From Flavobacterium sp. UBA7665 (lineage in GTDB: Bacteria > Bacteroidota > Bacteroidia > Flavobacteriales > Flavobacteriaceae): DNA of 49,326 nt. Every line of letters begins with the position of its first letter. The first letter of the stretch is position 1. The DNA is taken from NCBI GenBank assembly GCA_002483285.1, contig DLHP01000011.1, forward strand, positions 67,092 through 116,417, written 5' to 3'. This document shows, one piece after another, positions 34,379 through 42,848 of the stretch. The position numbers and the translations under genes are program-made. Below the pieces are notes generated by a model, which was not told the origin of the DNA, did no database searches, and saw nothing but the letters and a program-made list of their open reading frames with translations.

Positions 34379-35859
34379 TGAAAACGCAAACCAAATACGT
34401 GTGTGTGCTGGGCCTGCTTTATTTCTTCGTGGGTTATGTGGGTATTTGTCACCATGAACTTTGGCTCGATGAGGCGCATCATTGGTTGCTGGCGCGCGAT
34501 AGTAATTCGATTGGTGAACTTTTAGCCAATACCAAAGATGAAGGCCACCCGATACTCTGGAATTTGCTGCTGTTTCTGCTCACGCGATTCACGCTCAACC
34601 CGTTTGCGATGCAACTGCTGCATCTTTTGATTGCCACCACGGCGATGGTTATTTTTCTACGAAAAGCACCGTTTTCCTGGTGGTTTAAAATACTCTTCCT
34701 GTTTGGGTATTTCATGGTTTTTGAGTATGCACTGATTGCCCGAAACTATATGTTGGGCGTGCTGTTTTTGTTTCTGGCGTGCGCCGAGCTGGCCTCACGC
34801 GACAAGAAATTCGGCTGGATTTGTCTCTGGCTCGCCTTGGCCGCCAACGTGCATTTGATGTTTGCCGTAATTGCCTTTGCGCTATTCTTGACCCTCGCCT
34901 TAGAACAGCGGCAGCGCCGGTCGATTTCGCGAAATCACCTGGCTATGGGTTGTGTAATTTTTGTAGTTGGATTAATACTCGCGGCGGTACAAATCGTGCC
35001 CTCGGCAGACACCCAATTTTTTACGCATGTCACCGAAATGCCATGGAATGAAAAATTTACGAAAGGATTCATCGCACTTTTTAAAGGCTGGATTGCCGTG
35101 CCCGATTTTCGCAGCATTCATTTCTGGAATTCCAATGTTTTTGTTGACCTGAGCAAAACGTTGGCGGCGGGCGTTGGGTTTCTATTGTACCTGGTCCCGC
35201 TGTTGTTGTTTAGGAATAAGAAGGTGTTGTTTTTTGTGTACTCGGCACTCCTGGGTACACAAATTTTCTTCTTCCTTACACAAATGAGCGCGACACGACA
35301 CGACGGCATGGCTTTTTTGATACTCATAGTGGCACTGTGGATGCAGGCTTCTCTTGCCAATGATCCCAAAACCGATCACATCTTACGCCCAAATCTGCCC
35401 GATTCCTTAAAAACGACCCTCGTTTACGGCATCCTCGTCTTGCAGTTTTGCGGTGGTGTTGGCGCTTATGCGACAGACTACCGCTACGCTTTTACCCAAG
35501 AGGCGGCGGTAAACGATTTTTTGAAGGCACAACACCTCAATACCCAAACCATCATCACATCCAATTGCAGCGGTACCGTAATCAGTCCAAACCTGCAGAA
35601 AAAACTTTACTTTTTATGCGCCAGTGATTTTGGGAGTTTTTGCCGATGGAACGGGACTTGTACCACTGATTTTTCATCGGCCCAGGTAGACGCCCTGCTT
35701 TCGGACTACCTCAAAACCCATGCGTCCGGAATTTACGTTTCGGCTGCGGGCCGGCTTGAATCCACGAAAGGAACCATTCGCTACCGTTTGCTCAAAAAAT
35801 TTGAAGGAAGTATTGTGCGCCACAACGATTGTTATCTTTACGAAATCTCAAAAATATAG
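34375..35859 (+). CDS. GT-C fold membrane glycosyltransferase (GT39/83-like)
   Basis: Polytopic inner-membrane protein of 494 residues. The first periplasmic loop has HHELWLDEAHHWLLARDS with the Asp32-Glu33 pair typical of GT-C enzymes using polyprenyl-phosphate sugars, followed by KDEGHPILWNLLLFLL. About ten hydrophobic segments run to about residue 350, then a soluble C-terminal domain. It resembles the ArnT/dolichyl-phosphomannose transferase group. It begins in a four-base overlap with radical SAM 2 (ATGATG; either ATG is possible). It likely adds a sugar outside the inner membrane. Confidence 0.8.
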   Translation: MMKTQTKYVCVLGLLYFFVGYVGICHHELWLDEAHHWLLARDSNSIGELLANTKDEGHPILWNLLLFLLTRFTLNPFAMQLLHLLIATTAMVIFLRKAPFSWWFKILFLFGYFMVFEYALIARNYMLGVLFLFLACAELASRDKKFGWICLWLALAANVHLMFAVIAFALFLTLALEQRQRRSISRNHLAMGCVIFVVGLILAAVQIVPSADTQFFTHVTEMPWNEKFTKGFIALFKGWIAVPDFRSIHFWNSNVFVDLSKTLAAGVGFLLYLVPLLLFRNKKVLFFVYSALLGTQIFFFLTQMSATRHDGMAFLILIVALWMQASLANDPKTDHILRPNLPDSLKTTLVYGILVLQFCGGVGAYATDYRYAFTQEAAVNDFLKAQHLNTQTIITSNCSGTVISPNLQKKLYFLCASDFGSFCRWNGTCTTDFSSAQVDALLSDYLKTHASGIYVSAAGRLESTKGTIRYRLLKKFEGSIVRHNDCYLYEISKI

Positions 35860-35862
35860 CCG

Positions 35863-36990
35863 ATGCCACCGTTAAAATGGACACTCCTTTTTTTGATAGC
35901 CGCCATCAGTTTCGCTACGACTAACCACATCAGCAAGCCTACCGATGAAATGGCGCTGACGCTCAAATGGAACAAGGCTTATCCCGATGACACCATCGAT
36001 CAATCGGCGGTGGGTTTGCAATGGAGCCTGTCTTTCGTGGGCGCCTTATTGCCCAATTCGCCAACGGGAATCAACGTAGGAACCCAAACCATCACCCTGA
36101 ACCTCGGCGAACTCGGATTCAACCAGCAGGCATTGCAGCGGATGATCTTGCTGCATCGCAAAATAAAAGCTTCCGAGGAATACCAACGCACCAATGCCGT
36201 TGACTTGGGCCGATACGTCACTTTGCTCATCGGTGCTTCCCAGCATTACTACGCGATTACCGGCATGCCGCAAAAACTCGACTTGGCTTTGTCAGGGTAT
36301 GCGTTAGAACCCGAAATTGGCTATGTCAACAATTCGGAAGTGTCATTTGTTCACCGCAACATCCGCTTTTCAAAGCCCGATGGGTTGAAACAGTTTTTTG
36401 TAGCCACAGAAATCGACTCGCTCACCCAGCAGGTTTTAGAGTATGAAACCTGGGAGCTCATGGCCAACGGGCAACCGCGATTCGGGATTTACGACGCCGA
36501 GGGAAACCTCAAAAACAACGCCGACCCGCAATACACCACCGCCGGAAAACCCGCCAAATGTATGTGGTGCCACGAATCGGGTGTACAGCAAATGTTTAGG
36601 CCGCAGCGCGATTTCCCGGGTTATTTAATGGCCGCACAATTGCAGGAAAAACTCATCGGCTTCAACCAACTGTTGCAACGAAACCGTGTGGACTTGCCCG
36701 GCAGGATTGATTTTTCTAAAAGGCAACAGCACACGCTATCAGAATTATTGTATATTTCCTTCATGGAACCGTCTGCCCAAAGGCTGAGCCTGGAATGGCA
36801 AATGCCGGTGGCCGAGGTGCAGCAATTGCTTTCGGGCTTACCCACACATGTGTATGAGGAATTTGGGTTCCTCGGTCAGTTGTATGACCGCAATGTCGTA
36901 GAAAAACTGGCGCCATTCAAAGGGTTGGCGGTTTCATCGAGTGTACGCGAATCCTCTGTTTTGGAGGTCAACCATTTATTTGAGCCATGA
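35863..36990 (+). CDS. Exported protein with one CxxCH haem-type motif
   Basis: Protein of 375 residues, family not recognised. A hydrophobic N terminus (about 5-20, PPLKWTLLFLIAAISFA) suggests export. Residues 233-237 are CMWCH, the covalent haem c attachment pattern, in AGKPAKCMWCHESGVQQMF, with a following Met that could be a distal ligand. It has no other clear cytochrome features and is too large for a simple class I cytochrome c. The motif could also bind a metal. Its position inside a biosynthetic operon suggests electron supply or a redox step in the periplasm, an inference only. Confidence 0.7.
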   Translation: MPPLKWTLLFLIAAISFATTNHISKPTDEMALTLKWNKAYPDDTIDQSAVGLQWSLSFVGALLPNSPTGINVGTQTITLNLGELGFNQQALQRMILLHRKIKASEEYQRTNAVDLGRYVTLLIGASQHYYAITGMPQKLDLALSGYALEPEIGYVNNSEVSFVHRNIRFSKPDGLKQFFVATEIDSLTQQVLEYETWELMANGQPRFGIYDAEGNLKNNADPQYTTAGKPAKCMWCHESGVQQMFRPQRDFPGYLMAAQLQEKLIGFNQLLQRNRVDLPGRIDFSKRQQHTLSELLYISFMEPSAQRLSLEWQMPVAEVQQLLSGLPTHVYEEFGFLGQLYDRNVVEKLAPFKGLAVSSSVRESSVLEVNHLFEP

Positions 36991-38537
36991 AAAACCTTTT
37001 GCTAAAATATCCCTTACTGCCTTTGTTGTTGCTTGGCATTTTTTATACGGTTAGGGCCATCCATTTCCCGCTGCACGATTTTGCAAATTACTACTATGGA
37101 GGCGCGTTGCTGGAAGGCGGACGTTTCAACCCGTCGGTGTATTTTCCGGCTGATTTCAATAAGGCAATTATCAAACTCGGTGGTCGTGGCATTTTTGCAA
37201 GTTATGCACCCAATACACCATTCTTGGCGTTGCTTTTTATGCCGTTGTCGCTGTTGCCTGCCATGGTGGCCAAATTTATTTTCAATCTCGGCAGCCTCTT
37301 GCTTTTGCTGCGTTCCTTGCAACGTTTGACGACTTTTTATAAAATCGAACCGGTTTATTTGCTGCTTATCCCAGTATTTTTCTTCCTTCCAATCCGCAAC
37401 GAATTGCTGTTTGGCCAGGTATATCTTTTGGTCTTTAGCCTAATCAGCGAAAGCTGGTTGGCGTATAAAAAAGGCAAACATTTTGAAACGGGGATTTATC
37501 TGGCCTTGGCAATTATGCTCAAGGTATTTCCGGTTCTGCTGCTGCTGATTTTTATCTTTCGCAAGAAATTCGACATCCTTGCTTATGCTTTGGCGGCTTG
37601 TATGGTCTTGTTTGGGATTAGCCTTTTTTACTGCGGTTTTGAGGTTTGGTCGTTTTACTTTATGAAGGTGTTGCCCAAGGCTTCGGCCGGGGAAATCTCT
37701 GAGGCTTACGTGGCCAATTACCAATCACTGCATATGTTCCTGAAAGAGCTTCTCGTGGCCGACCCCAAATGGAATCCGTCGGTGGTTTATGATTCGCCGG
37801 TGACTTTTGCTGCGCTGCTTGTTGGTTTTAAATTTTTGCTGGTGTCAATGGGCGGTTATGTTTCGCTCAAAATCAAAGAACCTTTATTTACGCTTTCGTA
37901 CTGGATCCTGGTCATCGTACTGATTACACCTTATGGCAGTAGTTATACCTCAATTTTATTGCTGTTCCCTTACTTTGCGCTGGCCAAAAAGAAGCTTGAA
38001 AACGCGCAAAAAATCGTGGGGTTTGTGCTACTTTTTGCTGTTTGCTGCTTGCCCGCCTCGGCATTGTTGCAATGGTATTTCCCATTTAACTACTTGAAAT
38101 TGTATGCGACGCTCGCGTTCTTTTTGTTTGTTTTCACGATGGTATACAAGAAAGTCGATTTTAAGATTGTGGGGTTGATTGCATTTGTACCCGTGTTGTT
38201 GGTCATCGCCTGGAACCATAAAGAACCTTCGGGTGGTTTGGCGGTACTCGACCGAAAATCACCCACGCTGATTTATGATTTTAAGATCGACCAAGGGAAA
38301 CTCACTTACTTTTACCGGGATGCCAGCGGAGCGAAAGCCAAAAGTATTCCCGTGGCTTGTTCCACCGCCCGTGTTTGTACCCTTAGTAAAGGCCAGACTT
38401 TCTACAATGGGTTGCAACTGACCTTTGACAAAGGCAACAAGTCCAAGGCGGCCATTTGCGGCAAAACTTTGTATTTTCTCTCTGATTATGACCGTGGCCA
38501 CGGATTTTTCACCTTGCGCAAAATGGAATTGCCATGA
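36987..38537 (+). CDS. GT87-like (DUF2029) membrane glycosyltransferase
   Basis: Polytopic inner-membrane protein of 516 residues. After the first helix comes HDFANYYYGG with the conserved Asp31, then SYAPNTPFLALLFMPLSLLP and the GQVYLLVFSLI and LKVFPVLLLLIF segments characteristic of DUF2029, the family of polyprenyl-phosphate-mannose-dependent mannosyltransferases (GT87). A periplasmic C-terminal domain of about 110 residues follows. It overlaps both neighbours by four bases. Donor and acceptor are unknown. Confidence 0.82.
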   Translation: MKNLLLKYPLLPLLLLGIFYTVRAIHFPLHDFANYYYGGALLEGGRFNPSVYFPADFNKAIIKLGGRGIFASYAPNTPFLALLFMPLSLLPAMVAKFIFNLGSLLLLLRSLQRLTTFYKIEPVYLLLIPVFFFLPIRNELLFGQVYLLVFSLISESWLAYKKGKHFETGIYLALAIMLKVFPVLLLLIFIFRKKFDILAYALAACMVLFGISLFYCGFEVWSFYFMKVLPKASAGEISEAYVANYQSLHMFLKELLVADPKWNPSVVYDSPVTFAALLVGFKFLLVSMGGYVSLKIKEPLFTLSYWILVIVLITPYGSSYTSILLLFPYFALAKKKLENAQKIVGFVLLFAVCCLPASALLQWYFPFNYLKLYATLAFFLFVFTMVYKKVDFKIVGLIAFVPVLLVIAWNHKEPSGGLAVLDRKSPTLIYDFKIDQGKLTYFYRDASGAKAKSIPVACSTARVCTLSKGQTFYNGLQLTFDKGNKSKAAICGKTLYFLSDYDRGHGFFTLRKMELP

Positions 38538-39412
38538 TCCCGAAAAGCATTTTGCCGTTTGCGCGCTTCAGAAGCCTTAGGGAATACCAGCCCATCAGCG
38601 GCCCGGTTGCTGCCCCAAGATTTGAATTTGAAGACGCGGGCGGACGTTTCGATTGCGGGCTTTGGCAGGTGCTATACGAACCCATGACGGTTTTGGTCGA
38701 TCACCAAAAACCAAATGTTTCGGGCCAGGCGCGCATACACATCTACCCTGATACGCGAAACCGTTCGGCGACCTTGCGCGTTGAGGCGCTCAAACCTTTT
38801 GACAACCAAGACCACAACCTGACTTTTTACAAAGTGATTGGAGCAGACTTGGCCTTGGCGCCATGGCAACGATGGTATCTCAAGCGTACTTTTAGGCACA
38901 GTGTCCGCAAGGGTTCGAACTTCCTGTCTACCTATGATTTTAAGGTATACAAGCAATTGGCAGCGTTGTTTAGCTTTCCCAAACCGGTGCGGTTGGTATC
39001 GGTTCCCAACCAGGACTTGGCCAAACATTTCCCGATTGACCTCTGCGCTACTGTTGGGCAAACTGTGGTTTTGGGCGTGCGCAATTCAAACCAAGCCATG
39101 CAGCAGCTTCAAACCGGTGCTATCTTTTACCTTGGTGATGCGGCCGCAGCCGATTATACATCAATCTACACTTTGGGAAAATTCATGGGTTCCGAAGATC
39201 CGACCGAGACGATTGCCATTGGCGATTGTCAAGTGCCTGCAGTCATTTCGGGTTACCGCAAACTACAATTGCAACAACGCATTGGGTTTGAAAACCAAAC
39301 AATCTATATCGCTGCTGTGCTTGAAGAAGTGACTTTGAATGATAAAAAACCGCTGTTCCACCTGCACAAGATCTGGATGGCGCGCCACCAAAAATATGTG
39401 ACCGTTGCTTAA
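38534..39412 (+). CDS. Probable flavin-reductase-like (split-barrel) protein
   Basis: Soluble protein of 292 residues. The second half (LCATVGQTVVLGVRNSN, then IGDCQVPAVISGYRKLQL, IYIAAVLEEVTL and LFHLHKIWMARHQ) has the order of strands and the closing HxHKIW-like segment of FMN-binding split-barrel reductases. The first half is not recognised. If correct, it could supply reduced flavin or electrons to the radical SAM enzymes, which need a one-electron donor. The assignment rests on pattern only. It is linked to its neighbours by overlaps of four and eight bases. Confidence 0.5.
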   Translation: MIPKSILPFARFRSLREYQPISGPVAAPRFEFEDAGGRFDCGLWQVLYEPMTVLVDHQKPNVSGQARIHIYPDTRNRSATLRVEALKPFDNQDHNLTFYKVIGADLALAPWQRWYLKRTFRHSVRKGSNFLSTYDFKVYKQLAALFSFPKPVRLVSVPNQDLAKHFPIDLCATVGQTVVLGVRNSNQAMQQLQTGAIFYLGDAAAADYTSIYTLGKFMGSEDPTETIAIGDCQVPAVISGYRKLQLQQRIGFENQTIYIAAVLEEVTLNDKKPLFHLHKIWMARHQKYVTVA

Positions 39413-40598
39413 AATCGATCGTAAAAATACCGCCAGAATCTTTTCTGTGATCACCCATTCGGCCAAACAGTTGACCGCTCAGGTGTTAGGCTTGCTGTTC
39501 TCTATGTTCGTGATCCATTACTATTCGCAGGAACTTTGGGGCGGATTCGTCGCGAACCTGCTCTACGTTTCGGTGTCGCTGCTCGTATTGGGATGGGGAA
39601 ACAAGGACTATTTGTTGCGCGAATTTGCTAAGACGCCGGCAAAAATTGGGCAGCTGTTTTACACTGCGTTTAGTACCCGATTGGTATTGCTGTTGCTTTC
39701 GTTATCCCTTACTTTCTTGCTGTTTCCCGCATCGCAAAGCGGCTATTTGGCCGTTTGGATTGTGGCCGGCTACCTTGCACAATCACTCGAAGTTTTCTGG
39801 ATGTACCACCGCGATTACCTCGCTGCGATTGGATTGGAAATCCTCGCCTTTTTGTGGTTGCTCATGGTACTCGATTATGCCGGCCAACTGACGCCTCAAA
39901 TCCTGCTGGAATGGTACTGCTGGTACCAGGCCTTTCGCGCGGTGCTCTATGCGGGTTTGTACCGGAGCATTCTAAAACAGCCGCAGTTCACCATCGACTG
40001 GCACTTTTTTGCCGCAACCAGTTCTTTTTTCCTGCTGAGTTTTAGCGGATTCTTGCAGTCTCGCGCCGATTTTGTCGTGATTGCACTCTATGAAAAACCA
40101 GAGCAGGTTGGGATTTACCAGGTGCTCAACACTTACTTTATCCTGATCCATGCGATGGGTACTTTTATCCTGTTGCCATTCCTGAAAAACATTTACCGTT
40201 TGCAGTTGGCCGCGGTTGATAAAATACAACGGCAACTGGTTTGGATGGCGCCTTTTATCGTTACGGTCAGTTTGATTGGCTTGTATTTCCTGCTGCGTTT
40301 GGCTTACCACATTACGCTCGACTGGGGGTTCTACGTGATTGGATTTTTCATCACCTTTCCGCCTTACCTGTACGCGGTGAAAATCATACGGTTGTTTCGC
40401 GACAACAGGCAACAACTCGTTTTTTGGGTGGGACTGCGCGCGATTGCCATCAGCTCTGGGCTTGCGTTCGTGTTGCTGCGTTTGGGTTTTGGGCTCAAGG
40501 GCGCGTTGTTTGCAGCAGCGACGGCACAAATTTATACCGCTTATCAATATCTAAACATCGATTCTTTTGAAAAACAAGGTCATCCTATTCAATCCTAA
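39405..40598 (+). CDS. Flippase-like polysaccharide biosynthesis membrane protein
   Basis: Polytopic membrane protein of 397 residues with about twelve hydrophobic segments, KQLTAQVLGLLFSMFVIHYY at the start and FSGFLQSRADFVVIALYEKP in the middle, a layout matching Wzx/MATE-like oligosaccharide flippases. It probably moves the lipid-linked product across the inner membrane. The start is TTG at 39405, overlapping the previous gene by eight bases; no ATG fits. Its 3' end overlaps radical SAM 3 by 32 bases. It is somewhat shorter than typical Wzx (about 420-480). Confidence 0.75.
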   Translation: MLKIDRKNTARIFSVITHSAKQLTAQVLGLLFSMFVIHYYSQELWGGFVANLLYVSVSLLVLGWGNKDYLLREFAKTPAKIGQLFYTAFSTRLVLLLLSLSLTFLLFPASQSGYLAVWIVAGYLAQSLEVFWMYHRDYLAAIGLEILAFLWLLMVLDYAGQLTPQILLEWYCWYQAFRAVLYAGLYRSILKQPQFTIDWHFFAATSSFFLLSFSGFLQSRADFVVIALYEKPEQVGIYQVLNTYFILIHAMGTFILLPFLKNIYRLQLAAVDKIQRQLVWMAPFIVTVSLIGLYFLLRLAYHITLDWGFYVIGFFITFPPYLYAVKIIRLFRDNRQQLVFWVGLRAIAISSGLAFVLLRLGFGLKGALFAAATAQIYTAYQYLNIDSFEKQGHPIQS

Positions 40599-42087
40599 AA
40601 GCGCGAACGGCAAACACCGTATCCCGAATTCGATCCTACAGGTCGGCGCCTCGATCCATGGGTTGTATGACTATGTTTTCGTGGATGGCAACCTCGAGAA
40701 AGATCCGTGGCAAACCATTGAAAATTACCTGAAAACCGGCGATTTCAAATATTTCGGGTCTACAGTAATGCCTGGTCCGCAATTGCGACAGGCGATTCCG
40801 TTTACGAGAAAAATCCGCGAGCAATACCCTGATGTGATAACGGTTTGGGGTGGTTATTTTGCGTCGAACCAATACAAGGTGGCGCTGCAATCGGGTACGG
40901 TGGATTATGTAATCAATGGCCCGGGCGACAACACATTTCCCGAGCTTATCGAGGCAATTGAATCGGGCGAAAAAGCGTCGACGGCACTCATCAAAAACCT
41001 GATTTACAAAAATGAAAACGGCGAAATCGTGAAAACCGCGGTAGAAGCGTTGCTCGACCAGGACACGCTGCCGAAATTCCCGTATGATTACCTCAATTCA
41101 TTTTATCCGGTGAAGCATTACCTCGCCAAAACCTTTATGGGGAACAAAACGCTGTCGTACCATTCGAGTATGGGCTGCCCATTTTCGTGTTCGTTTTGCG
41201 CGGTTGTCCCGATTTATAATGCCAAATGGAAAGGCATGTCGGCGGCGCGGATTTATGAGGATGTCAGGTATTTCAAACAAACGTATGGCATAGACGCCGT
41301 CGAGTTCCACGACAATAATTTCTTTACGGCGAAGAAACGCGTACTCGAATTCTCGGAATTGATTATGGATGACAACCTGAGTTATTGGGGCGAAGGTCGC
41401 ATCGACACGATCAATATGTACAGTGACGACGAACTCAAACTCATGCGCAAGGCGGGTTGCAAGATGATTTTTTTGGGTGCCGAAACCGGGAACGACGCCG
41501 TACTCAAACAAATGAACAAAGGCGGTACGCAAACCGGGAAAATGATCAAGGATTTTGTGCTTCGGATGAAAAACGCCGACATCATCCCCGAATTGTCTTT
41601 TGTGCTGGGCATGCCCGCCAAGACCGAGAAGGAAGTGTACGACCAGATTTTGTGGGACATCAATTTCATCAGGGAAATCAAGCAAATCAACCCCAACGCC
41701 GAGATTATCATTTACCTGTTCAGTCCCGTGCCTACCGAAGGTTCTGATTTATATAAGCAAATTATAGACGCCGGATTTTCGTTTCCCGAAAAGCTCGAGG
41801 ATTGGATTTCGCCGAGCTGGGAAAATTTCGATTTGCGCAAAAACCCGCTCACGCCGTGGCTCAAGCCGTATATGATTGATACGATCCGCAATTTTGAGAC
41901 GGTTTTGAACGGTTATTACCCAACGGTTTCTGATTTTAGGATCCGAGGGTATAAAAAGCAGTTGTTGCAGTTGGTTTCGGGGATTCGGTACAAGACCGGG
42001 TTTTACCATTACCCTTATGAGATCAAGGCTTTGCAAAAGTTTTGGAAATACCGACAACCTGAAATTGAGGGGTTTTATTCGGAGTGA
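40567..42087 (+). CDS. B12-binding-domain radical SAM protein 3
   Basis: Protein of 506 residues, more distant from the other two. The B12-like domain (VILFNPKSANGKHRIPNSIL, ITVWGGYFAS, DYVINGPGD) is followed by the cluster motif CPFSCSFC (Cys204, Cys208, Cys211), a YWGEGRID strand and MIFLGAETGND. The C-terminal helical region is characteristic of BchE/HpnJ-like proteins. The start is TTG inside the end of the flippase gene. It is the last gene of the overlapping series; the intergenic repeat at 42093 follows. The reaction is unknown. Confidence 0.9.
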   Translation: MKNKVILFNPKSANGKHRIPNSILQVGASIHGLYDYVFVDGNLEKDPWQTIENYLKTGDFKYFGSTVMPGPQLRQAIPFTRKIREQYPDVITVWGGYFASNQYKVALQSGTVDYVINGPGDNTFPELIEAIESGEKASTALIKNLIYKNENGEIVKTAVEALLDQDTLPKFPYDYLNSFYPVKHYLAKTFMGNKTLSYHSSMGCPFSCSFCAVVPIYNAKWKGMSAARIYEDVRYFKQTYGIDAVEFHDNNFFTAKKRVLEFSELIMDDNLSYWGEGRIDTINMYSDDELKLMRKAGCKMIFLGAETGNDAVLKQMNKGGTQTGKMIKDFVLRMKNADIIPELSFVLGMPAKTEKEVYDQILWDINFIREIKQINPNAEIIIYLFSPVPTEGSDLYKQIIDAGFSFPEKLEDWISPSWENFDLRKNPLTPWLKPYMIDTIRNFETVLNGYYPTVSDFRIRGYKKQLLQLVSGIRYKTGFYHYPYEIKALQKFWKYRQPEIEGFYSE

Positions 42088-42092
42088 TACGG

Positions 42093-42175
42093 ATGCCCTA
42101 GCCCTGATTGCAGCGGCATCCTTTTGTGGAGTGCAACGCAACAAAAGATAGAGCGAAAAGCGGGAATCAGCTCCT
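42093..42175 (+). repeat. Intergenic palindromic repeat, copy 1
   Basis: Contains GCAGCGGCATCCTTTTGT, a loop, and ACAAAAGATAGAGC, which form a stem-loop. The inverted relative at 48894-48938 has the same frame of conserved words with paired base changes. It fills the gap between the operon and the next gene. Confidence 0.8.
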
Positions 42176-42188
42176 AAAAAAATGAAAA

Positions 42189-42848
42189 ATGAAAGCCATC
42201 GTTAAAAGAATCATCAGCCCGATCTTGCAAAAAGCGAGTGCGATTTACCTCCGGAAGCGGCGCAGGTATTCCTATAACGACATTTCGGTTTGGGTAGAGC
42301 CCACGGTGTTCCCGCCGTTTATTACGATTAGCACCAAGTTGCTTTTGGATTTTGTGGAAACGCTCGAACTCAAAGATAAATCCTTCCTTGAATTGGGCTG
42401 TGGCTGCGGGATTATATCGATATTGGCCGCGAAGAAAGGCGCTTTGGTGACGGCCACGGACATCAATGAAATTGCGTTGGAAGCGCTGCGCAAAAATGCA
42501 CTCGACAATCAGGCGATTATCACGGTTTTGAAATCGGATTTGTTTGAAAACCTGTCGGAAAATTGGTTTGACGTGATGGTAATCAATCCGCCATATTACC
42601 CAAAAAAACCGGCTAACATGGCCGAGAATGCGTGGTTTTGCGGCGAAAATTTTGAGTATTTTGAACGGTTTTTTGCACAGCTTCGGGACTTTTCAAACGG
42701 CAATGACATCTACATGATTTTGTCGGACGATTGCGATTTGGCCAAAATAAAAGCCATCGCATTAAAAAATGAAATGGCTTTGGATTTGGTGCTCGAAAAG
42801 AAAGTCGCGACTGAGGTGAACTTTATTTTCAGGTTGGTTTCGTTATAA
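42189..42848 (+). CDS. HemK/PrmC-like methyltransferase domain protein
   Basis: Protein of 219 residues. SAM motif I is FLELGCGCGIISILAAK (Gly70 region), motif II VTATDINEIALEALRKNA, and motif IV NPPYYPK at 133-139, the N/D-PPY signature of enzymes methylating amide or exocyclic nitrogens (PrmC, RsmC and relatives). A basic stretch (YLRKRRRYSY) precedes it. The substrate may be protein, nucleic acid or a small molecule; position after the radical SAM operon hints at the last, weakly. Its stop overlaps the convergent lacI-type gene by six bases. Confidence 0.82.
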   Translation: MKAIVKRIISPILQKASAIYLRKRRRYSYNDISVWVEPTVFPPFITISTKLLLDFVETLELKDKSFLELGCGCGIISILAAKKGALVTATDINEIALEALRKNALDNQAIITVLKSDLFENLSENWFDVMVINPPYYPKKPANMAENAWFCGENFEYFERFFAQLRDFSNGNDIYMILSDDCDLAKIKAIALKNEMALDLVLEKKVATEVNFIFRLVSL

